A stretch of 64,000 nucleotides of DNA from Vermamoeba vermiformis. Taxonomy: Eukaryota; Tubulinea; Echinamoebida. The translations under genes were made by a program, and so were the position numbers. The notes beneath the pieces are model-generated. The model ran no database searches, was not told the origin of the DNA, and saw nothing but the letters and a program-made list of their open reading frames with translations. Position 1 is the first letter of the stretch; each line of letters starts with the position of its first letter. The DNA lies in assembly GCA_045837725.1 (NCBI GenBank), contig JBEWZL010000291.1, positions 1-64,000 on the forward strand, in the 5' to 3' direction. Positions 56,449 to 64,000 of this stretch are shown here, one piece after another.

Positions 56449-59400
56449 ATGAGCGGACGTAAGATTACTCTCGCCGAAGTGGCCCAACACAACAAAGCCG
56501 ATGACTTGTGGATTGTCGTCGCAGGCAAGGTGTATGATGTGACAAAGTTCTTGTCCGAACATCCCGGTAAGTTCGTACTACGATAACGTATTTATAAATG
56601 ATATATTCACCACAATTTAAACATTTTGGCTCGTAATTTCGAAAGTGCAACGTTTCTTCAAAGAGTTTTTTTGGATTCAAATTACGTATTTAAAAATAAT
56701 TTCGAGAATGAAGCCTTGTAGAATTAGTTATTGTTAACCGGGCTCAAATCCCCCCGTAAACTGTTTTATAAAACTGTTCAAATTAAATTAAAGTTTTAAT
56801 TTTATTCAAATGTTTAATTTGCGAAGCGATTTAGAACTTCGATTTCTACATTTTATTGAAAGAATTTGTAAATTTAAAATGTTAATAATAATTAAACATT
56901 TTAATTAATTGATACCAGCGGTGCTCGCGGTCACGTTCGGCACGTGGCTTCAGTGAATAAGACACTAGTATTTAGTGAACGTAATTTTATTTAGCGTTGC
57001 AATTACAATGCACAGTACGACAGTTCAAGGCGGCTGGTTGCTCTGCTTGCTCGTGTGTCATTAGCGATAAACTTACCCAAGTGCAGTGCGTCGTGTGGCT
57101 ACGTGGCTTGTGCTGACTTTGACAATGAAAAACATGACTTGCGGTGACAACGAATCAAAGCTCGCTAACGATTGGTCATTCTAGTTTTCGGACAAGAATT
57201 TCCTATGAATTTGGCCATTTTGACCATATTTGGAAGGAGCTTGACGTCACCGCAGAATCTTTTCCGTTCATTTTTCAAAGTTTAATCACGAAGTAAGCCA
57301 CAAAACCACACGATACACGGCGCCTTGGGTAAGTGAACCTACCACCGCTACTGACACTCACAAGTGCACAACAGCTGTCCCGCTGATCGTACTGTATATT
57401 TGTATTGCAACGTTAAATAAATATTATATACTTCCCTAAATACGTGTGATATTACTATTGCTAACGGGCGAGGGCAATGCATCGCACCGCCAGTATTGAT
57501 TAATTAAAATGTTTAATTATTATTAAAATTTTTAATTTATCGAATTCTTTCAACAAAATAAATTAAAAAGTTCTAAATCGCTTCGGAAATTAAACAATTG
57601 CATAAAATCAAAACTTAAATTTAATTTGAACAGTTTTATAAAACGGTTTACGGGGGGATTTGAGCCCGGTTAACAATATGAATTTACTACGATGATTTTT
57701 CGTAATATTTCCAATGGAATCATTTATTTAAATGGATTTGTCTCCTCAGGTGGCAAGAAGGTCCTCGTTAATGTCGCTGGCAAAGACGCTACCAATCAAT
57801 TTAATCAATTCCACAAAGCCGATGTATTAGACAAATACGCGCCCAAGCTTTATATTGGAGACGTCACCGAAGGAGATGCGCGTCACTCCAACTTGGATAA
57901 CAAGAAATCTGTTCGTACTAACCCCGAAGGAATGACAGTCGCTCCTATGCAATTTGCTGCTGCTTTAGGAGGTAAGCTCAACAAATAGTCGACAATTATG
58001 TCTTAAATACAGTAGTTAGATGAATAGCCGCTATTTAAATTTTACGTTATTGCTCAGAAAGTTTTTAGAAGGCGTTCTAATTAATGAAATACGTTGCTAA
58101 TATAGTTTATAATAGAGGGCACGTTCGGCGACCTCGTTCCGTTTGGGGATCCGTCGTGGTACCAAACCTGGCACTCCACTTATTACAACGAATCTCACAA
58201 GAAATTCCGTGCTGCAGTCCGCGAGTTTGTTGAGAAGAACGTGATGCCGTTTGTTAACGAATGGGACATGAAGAAACATTTCCCTAGAGACTTGTTCAAA
58301 AAGTCGTATGAGGCTGGTGCGTGGATCTTTCATAATACCGCGATTCAAAGGAGTTTTCTAATATTCGATTATGGACTATAGGTATTTTGCCGAGCGGTGC
58401 TGGTGCTCCTTGGCAGACTGAATACGCTGGCACTCACATCGCTGGTGGTGTCAAGCCCGAAGAGTTTGATTACTTCCACGAGTTGATTGCCGTCGATGAG
58501 ATGTGCCGCTGTGGTGCTGCTGGTGTTTCCGCCAGTTTTGTTGGTCTTAGCATCGGTAAGCGAACCACACATGCGCTGGATCTGCTCGCGTCCCTGGTCT
58601 TACTAGTCAATTAGGCTTGCCTCCTGTCTTGAAGTTTGCCAACAAGGCACTCAAGGATAAGGTCGCTGGTCCTTGCTTGAAGGGTGACAAGATCATCTGC
58701 TTGGCTATCACTGAACCGTGGGCCGGATCTGATGTTGCTAACATTCGCACTGAAGCCAAGTTGACCGCTGACGGCAAGCACTACATTGTCAATGGCGAGA
58801 AGAAGTGGATCACTAACGGTAAGCGTTATGTCCAAAAATTAGTGGCCGTGCGCGGATGTGGAACAAGTGCAGTTCTAGCTAAAGTAGTGACCCGAACACG
58901 GCGTTGCCAAGCGTCTCGGGCACGACCACACTAACAAGAATGCACCGCTTCCCGTCCGATCAGCGAAGTTAAGCTTGTTCAGGCCTTCTTAGTACTGGGG
59001 TAGGAGACTACCTGGGAATCGGAGGTGTTGTGCTCTTATCTTTTTGCATTCGGCTCTTATTCCTTTTTTTGTTTTCGTGTGGGATTCTTTCTTTTTCCAA
59101 TTGAGATCCGGATGCGACATCCGCTCGTGGTTTACTTTTTTTTAACGTTACCAAATAATTAACTTCCGTATTCAGGTGTCTACGCCGACTTCTTCACCGT
59201 TGCTGTTCGCACTGGCGGTCCTGGTATGGAAGGCATTTCGCTTTTGTTGTTGGAGAAGGGTATGCCTGGCATTACCACCCGTGAAATGCACGTCAGCGGT
59301 CTCTGGGGCTCCGGCACCACTTATATTACCTTTGAGGACGTCAAGGTTCCTGTTGAGAACCTGATCGGCAAAGAGGGTCGTGGATTCAAGTACATTATGA

Positions 59401-60060
59401 GGTACGCATGACTATAATATTACGATCTAGATACTAAACTGACTGTTTTGTTTCTTATTAGTAACTTCAATCACGAGGTATGCATGACTATAATATTACA
59501 TTCATAGTAAACTAACTGTCTTAGCGATGGGGCATTATTGTTCAAGCCATCCGTTGTGCTCGTGTTTGTTACGAAGAGTCCTTCACTTACGCCCACAAGA
59601 GAAAGGCATTCGGCAAGAGATTGATTGACCAGCCCGTCATTCGTAACAAGCTGGCTCACATGGCGTACGTATTATTATTCCAAATTTTCGAAATTATGAC
59701 AGTAAATTGATCCGGTTAAATTTTAGTCGCCATATTGAGGCTACTCAAAACTGGCTAGAGAATGTAACCTATCAAATGACCAAGATGGGTGAACAAGAGG
59801 CCAACATCAAGCTTGGTGGCCCTATTGCCCTCTTGAAGGCTCAAGCCACGCTCACCTTCGAGTTGTGCGCTCGTGAGGCCGCACAGGTTATGGGTGGTAT
59901 TGCTTATACTATGGGCGGTCAGGGCGCTAAAGTTGAGCGATTAAACCGTGAAGTGCGTGGTTGTGCTATTCCTGGTGGCTCCGAAGAAATCATGCTCGAT
60001 CTCGGCATGCGTCAAGCCATCAAGATCTACCAGATGACCTCAAAGATGTCAAAGTTGTGA
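56449..60060 (+). CDS. Cytochrome b5 - acyl-CoA dehydrogenase fusion with peroxisomal SKL
   Basis: The spliced frame begins MSGRKITLAEVAQHNKADD and carries a cytochrome b5 domain. The haem ligands fit HPGGKKV, split by an intron after HPG, and FHKAD further on. A linker (PEGMTVAPMQFAAALG) continues in frame through an intron (57972-58115) into an acyl-CoA dehydrogenase: KKFRAAVREFVEKNV, EPWAGSDVANI, KWITNGVYADFF, FEDVKVPVENLIG, SNFNHERWGIIVQAI, RKAFGKRLIDQPVI and PGGSEEIMLDLGMRQA. MCAD-type Glu in YEGT is replaced here (PGGS). Glu in FNHERW could be the base, as in isovaleryl- and long-chain enzymes (inference). The C-terminus KMSKL is a PTS1 peroxisomal signal. b5-ACAD fusions are known in fungi. 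The product should be about 515 residues, oxidising acyl-CoA in peroxisomes. Two introns are unusual: one holds a ~950-bp TIR element and one a 5S rRNA gene. Confidence 0.9.
56729..57678. mobile_element. Non-autonomous DNA transposon (TIR element) in the cytochrome b5 intron
   Basis: The two ends are inverted copies of each other over about 185 bp. The left end reads TTGTTAACCGGGCTCAAATC from 56731, and the right end reads the same on the other strand from 57676. Identity is near perfect for the first 60 bp and looser further in. Both ends are flanked by TA (56729-56730 and 57677-57678), as expected for a TA target-site duplication of Tc1/mariner-type elements. The inner ~570 bp have no coding frame, so it depends on a transposase elsewhere. 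It lies wholly inside the intron at 56571-57750 and leaves both splice sites intact. Confidence 0.88.
58918..59037 (+). rRNA. 5S rRNA: 5S ribosomal RNA gene inside an acyl-CoA dehydrogenase intron
   Basis: The 120-nt stretch has the layout of a eukaryotic 5S rRNA. The 5' end GGGCACGAC pairs over nine positions with the 3' end GTTGTGCTC. The internal control region is present: an A-box-like GCGAAGTTAAGC and then TACTGGGGTAGGAGACTACC with TGGGAATC (C-box). The familiar ATGCACCG...CCGATCAGC of loop B/C precedes it. A T5 run follows at once as a Pol III terminator. It lies on the same strand as the host gene, in an intron (58819-59175) much longer than its neighbours. Confidence 0.93.
59041..59045 (+). 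terminator. Pol III T-run terminator of the 5S gene
   Basis: Five consecutive T residues lie 4 nt after the predicted 3' end of the 5S RNA. Confidence 0.8.
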
Positions 60061-60490
60061 AGAGGCACGCAAGTACTCCGCTACCACGACTTGAATAGTG
60101 TTTATTAGTAACCCCATATATTGCAGTGTATTATTTGACAATAATACGAAATTTTTGCAAAGATTAGATTTTCTATAACGTTCGAAATTTAAGTTTTACG
60201 GATACTATTAATAACAGGCATCTTGCTACACACAGCATAATATCCAAAGTAAATAGTACTGTTAAGCGGGCCGAGCAATGGTAAGCAATTTTCAAGCCCG
60301 TTTATTCGTACTTATTCGTTATACACGAGACCAAAATTAATTTTATTGCAAATAACGTGCAATTTCATGTGCCAATCCAAATTTAGTGCAAAATCTTTTA
60401 AAATTTATTTGCACGTGGCCGAATCAACTATAAATTTGAATGATTACGTCCGTTTATTCAACTCACAAACCAAACAACAACAACACAATA
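60061..60490. other. Intergenic interval
   Basis: AT-rich DNA between the end of the b5-acyl-CoA dehydrogenase gene and the next start codon. It must carry the promoter of the secreted-protein gene. No gene or clear repeat is seen. Confidence 0.55.
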
Positions 60491-61147
60491 ATGAGCAAGC
60501 TAATTCTCATCGCACTCATTGCTTTCGTCGGCATTGTTTTCGCTGACATAGAGAGAGTAAGATACCAGCTCCCTGCCGGCGTGATCTACAATGGTCCTCT
60601 GTTTTCTGGCTATCGTGGTAGAGTTCAGCGTGCTATTTTCTCCTTCGCGGAATCCTACACGACCTGCAACCGCAACAAAATGATTGAAGTCTTCGACGAG
60701 GATGTGCTCTTCTCGTACCTCTTCGCCAGATACCAAGGCCTTACAGCTGCTCTAACCGACATCGATAGTTACTGCGTGCCCACCTCTCGCCCCAACAACG
60801 TCTCTGTCTTCTTTGAAGCTGATGGGTTCTCAATCGATCCAGCCACACGCAACGTTGGCGTGAAGGTTCAATTCAGACAAACAACTCAAGCTGGCGTTCG
60901 CTCGGTAGTCAATGATATTTGGTTTGGCAAGACCAACTTCTGGGGCGACCAATTTACCGAGTTCACCGAGTGGTTGTCAGATTCCGTTCGATTCCTCCAA
61001 CAATACGGAGTGTTGAACTACGACGAAGGCGCCAATCCTCTCTTGCCGTGGCCTACTTATGTACCTGGTCGTGAAGGTTGTGCTCGCCGTGTTACGCACA
61101 CTTGCCCAGATGCACCTTGCCAACCTTCTCAATGCGTTCGTCCCTAA
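60491..61147 (+). CDS. Small secreted NTF2/SnoaL-like protein
   Basis: A single exon of 218 codons starts with a clear signal peptide (MSKLILIALIAFVGIVFAD). The upstream in-frame ATG at 60440 would place residues before the hydrophobic core, so 60491 is preferred. The mature part has AIFSFAESYTTCNRNKMIEV and FDEDVLFSYLFARYQGL, then beta strands (NVSVFFEADGFSI, VGVKVQFRQTT, VNDIWFGKT) as in NTF2-like/SnoaL-like folds. The C-terminus is Cys-rich (GCARRVTHTCPDAPCQPSQC), probably disulfide-bonded. No catalytic residues can be assigned. Confidence 0.8.
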   Translation: MSKLILIALIAFVGIVFADIERVRYQLPAGVIYNGPLFSGYRGRVQRAIFSFAESYTTCNRNKMIEVFDEDVLFSYLFARYQGLTAALTDIDSYCVPTSRPNNVSVFFEADGFSIDPATRNVGVKVQFRQTTQAGVRSVVNDIWFGKTNFWGDQFTEFTEWLSDSVRFLQQYGVLNYDEGANPLLPWPTYVPGREGCARRVTHTCPDAPCQPSQCVRP

Positions 61148-61455
61148 GCCTGTATATAAAGCGAACGCTGTATTAAATTATTATACCATTGTAGATTATG
61201 TAAAAACAAATCATTATTATTACTCAGTTTCCTCGTTCATTCGTCTTGCGAATAGCAAATAACCAGTTTTGGTCCCTCTAGTAGTAGAGTACTACTATAG
61301 TAGTAGTACCCAATTTTTTTTTGCTATTATTCTTTGTCGCACAAATGGCCATTTAACAGACTCAAAAATGAGACTGGCGTTGTGTCCACAATACGTCAAT
61401 TAGAATAACACAATGAAGTTTTTTCTATCTACCTTACAAACTTGTTCCATTGAAA
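61148..61455. other. Intergenic interval with a TAG/TAC palindromic repeat
   Basis: Polyadenylation-like AT-rich sequence is followed at 61278-61309 by CTAGTAGTAGAGTACTACTA and then a second TAGTAGTAGTAC. This forms an imperfect palindrome of trinucleotide repeats that can fold as a hairpin. The next gene starts at 61456. Confidence 0.6.
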
Positions 61456-64000
61456 ATGGCAGCAACAACACCCGAAGACATCGATTTAATTGATGATATA
61501 TGGCAGAGGATATTTAGTAGCCTAGATTACAGGTGCAGAGTTTCCCTCTTTCAGGTAAATCTGCTACTCTTTTGAAAAATAGGAATATTTTCTATATTTA
61601 GTATTATTTCAAATATCAAGGCACCGAATTTTCTTACTCCAGCTGTATCTTGTTATTTTTCTTCGAAATAATCAATTAATTATAAATTAATTGAATAGCC
61701 GTTTTAAAATTGCTTTTCTTTAACAACCATTTCTCATCCTATTGAAAGATCTCAAAACGATGGAAAGCGCTTGCTTCTAACCCCGTTTGTTGGACATTTC
61801 TGGATGTGACGCTTCCCAGTGAAAGAGAACCCCAAGCTAGCGAGCGAACAACTCTGTTTTGCAAATTCGTAGCTAAGTATTGTTCTTTGACGACGAAGAT
61901 CAAAATAGAGAAAGAGGACTCTTTCATGTTTTGGACGGTGATGCAGGCCCTCTTCCCACTTCGGCACTTGCGCTACTTGAAGATGATTGTCCGTGGAGGT
62001 GGCGGTTATCAACCTCTAAACGGGTCTTTATTTCCAAAACCAGATTGGTCGAATCTAATTTACCTCAATTTGCAATTGCACGAAACAACAGTTTTAAATG
62101 AAGGGTGGGCTTGGGTCAGACTGACCGAAGTATGAACCGAATTCAGCTTTGTAATTTCGCTCACAAATGTTATTTTAGGGTGCGCTTAACTTAGAAGAAA
62201 TCCACTTGGCTCAAACGCGACCAAGAATGGATCGCACTTCGTTCGTAAATGGGTTGGCGAATTGCCAGAAATTGAAACTATTGACGATGCCAGATGTCTC
62301 GCGTCTAACAACTGGCGCTACAAATCCTGGCCCTCAAATTCAGCAGGTGGTCGTTATGGAGTCTATTTACGAACGCTTGCCGGATCTACAAACTGTGATT
62401 ATTCCGACTATCGAGAAAGGTCTTCGAGTAGGAGGCTTTGGGCAAGCATTTGGTGCTCCTGCCAATCCACTCTTTGGAGCCCCGCAAGCATTCGGTGGAG
62501 GTTTTGGGCAAGGATTTGGTGCTCCTGCCAATTCAACACTGTTTGGAGCCCCACAAGCATTCGGCGGAGGGTTTGGGCAAGGATTTGCGCATGCCAATCC
62601 AACACAGTTTGGCGGAGGCTTCGGCGCTCCAGCCACACCGCCTCTGTTTGGCGGCCCACCACCATTCGGTGAACAACAACAGACTGAAAAGTTATCGTTA
62701 GAGTACCATGGCAACACTCTTGTGGTCACCGAGGAAATTCTTCGCTCACGCGACTTGGAAATCGTAACGAAAATTGGACACCTGCTCAAGAAAACAAACT
62801 ACGTTGGCTATTTTATGCGGAGACTTAACAGTGCCGGTGGTTTAGAACAGCTGACAGCTCCATTGATGCACTGTTTAATCAACGAACTGAAGCTCGATAT
62901 TAACCGCAGCTCTGCACAAGCGGATCCGTTTGCAGTTGATGTATTTCATGTGGAAGCATTTTCACCAGTAAGTAGAAGCGATATCAAAAATCAATATTAA
63001 CATGTAATCTTTTTACTGCAAGGTCTATCCGCTAAGTTCCGTATTGGATGATGTCGAACAAGTTCAGTTGATGCTTGACTTCGGAGCAGATCCGAATTGC
63101 CCTGATGGAGTCCCACCGCTGGGGTTTGGTACCACATCCAAAGATAGCTGCATTCTTCTACTTGAGCGTGGAGCGGATCCTCTGAAGCAAGTTGACCGGT
63201 CGTCACCCGCAATATGCGGCTGGTTTACAAAATTTTCTGACCAAGGTACATTTGACTTGTCTTTCAATTATAAAGCCTCAAGATCTGTCGAGCACTCATA
63301 TTTCTAATTTTCATCCAGATCTTGCCGAGATTTTGACGGTGGTGTTAAACAAAGGATTAATTGAGGTTAATCAAAAGATTGATGGTTCGAAAACTCTCCT
63401 TGATGTAAGCATAGCTTTACTCTATCGAATTAAAAAAACTTATGTGAGTTCTAATGATTAGTTTGCCGTTGCAAACGAGTACTCGCTTACAATCCAAGAG
63501 TTGCTTGCACGCGGAGCAAGATGGACACCGCGAGCGATGGATAAGTTGATTCATTGGGATCTTAATCAGGTGAGGCAAAGTATTCGCGGGTAATACAACT
63601 AACACTCTATTTATTAGTGTTCTGATGTCATGACGAGCGGCAAGTTTGATGTTAGTCAATTGCTTCTCGGTACCGCGTTGACGGCGATACAACGTGACAT
63701 GTATCCACTTGTGTAAGTGCCCATAATTTTGGTAGAACTTATTGGTTTAATCTAATTGAGCAGTCGTGAGCACCTTCAGAATCTTCCTCGCGATCTTGAT
63801 CAGAACGGTTTTGGAGTGGTGCACTACCTTTCATTGCTACAACAAAATGCCATGCCGAGTCAGGCAAAGACTGGAATTACAGGAACGTTTTGGGGCGAAG
63901 ATAGTGCTACTGTAGCACCCATCGAATCTGCAGAACAAAGTCTTCGTGAACTGGATCAAATGATCAAAGAGCTCAACCTGGACGTCAACTTAAAGACGTC
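61456..64000 (+). CDS. F-box protein with nucleoporin-like FG repeats and ankyrin-like repeats (3' end outside window)
   Basis: The frame starts MAATTPEDIDLIDDIWQRIF and continues through an intron of about 190 nt. The first exon plus ISKRWKALASNPVCWTFLDV form an F-box. Leucine-rich-repeat-like segments follow (LRYLKMIVRG, NLIYLNLQLHE, NLEEIHLAQTR, KLKLLTMPD). Residues encoded at 62430-62680 form a Gly/Phe-rich tract with repeated FGAPANPLFGAPQAFGGGFG units, like FG nucleoporins. Later come VEQVQLMLDFGADPNCPDG and DSCILLLERGADPLK, ankyrin-type repeats, and further short exons. The last visible residues are KELNLDVNLKT at the window edge. The F-box suggests a substrate receptor of an SCF ligase. 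The FG tract could bring it to the nuclear pore or a condensate (inference). Confidence 0.78.

Noticed and set aside
61278-61309. Trinucleotide palindrome as a CRISPR-like or regulatory repeat
   Set aside because: It is a short simple-sequence repeat without spacers or additional units.

Overview
The window is nuclear DNA of a eukaryote, most likely a free-living unicellular one (amoebozoan, rhizarian or early-branching fungus-like). Genes are densely packed on both strands and broken by many short introns, mostly 40-60 nt, with GTAAGT/GTACGT donors, CTAAT/TTAAT branch-like motifs and AG acceptors. There is a eukaryotic 5S rRNA gene, an N-terminal myristoylation motif, a peroxisomal SKL terminus, F-box, ankyrin, OTU and USP modules. 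Nothing looks prokaryotic. The lineage cannot be fixed by eye. All exon joins below were made by hand from splice motifs and reading-frame continuity.

Layout. 1-5.9 kb: an unrecognised multi-exon gene, then one open spliced frame joining a USP-like ubiquitin protease, a chromodomain-like segment and a piggyBac transposase. 5.9-8.4 kb: non-coding, with a hairpin-rich stretch and a direct duplication. 8.4-14.2 kb: a giant adenosine-deaminase protein with a lipase-3-like hydrolase module. 14.3-17.4 kb: four small unrecognised genes. 17.7-22.6 kb: a secreted sedolisin peptidase and, divergently, a secreted protein of unknown fold. 22.8-30.5 kb: two different P-loop GTPase genes, one ending in an alpha-crystallin/HSP20-like domain and one ending in an OTU protease. 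Each has a copy of the same ~0.6 kb segment upstream. 32-33.8 kb: an intronless GMC oxidoreductase. 34-35.7 kb: a Crinkler-like NTPase. 35.8-52.1 kb: two paralogous ankyrin/F-box/ParB-Srx-like genes flank a ~2,900-residue DUF3638/DUF3645 gene, with a decayed third copy of the paralog's 3' end between them. 52-60 kb: housekeeping genes (MTA/SAH deaminase, thioredoxin, the NHEJ factor PAXX, and a peroxisomal cytochrome b5-acyl-CoA dehydrogenase fusion). The introns of that last gene hold a TIR transposon and a 5S rRNA gene. 60.4-64 kb: a small secreted NTF2-like protein and an F-box protein with nucleoporin-like FG repeats and ankyrin-like repeats, cut by the window edge.

The 2-52 kb part is dominated by large, lineage-specific fusions that pair NTPase or nucleotide-metabolism modules with ubiquitin-pathway modules (USP, OTU, F-box). 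Such architectures are typical of innate-defence or genome-conflict gene repertoires. A joint role is inference from architecture and proximity only. The 52-60 kb part is ordinary metabolism and DNA repair.
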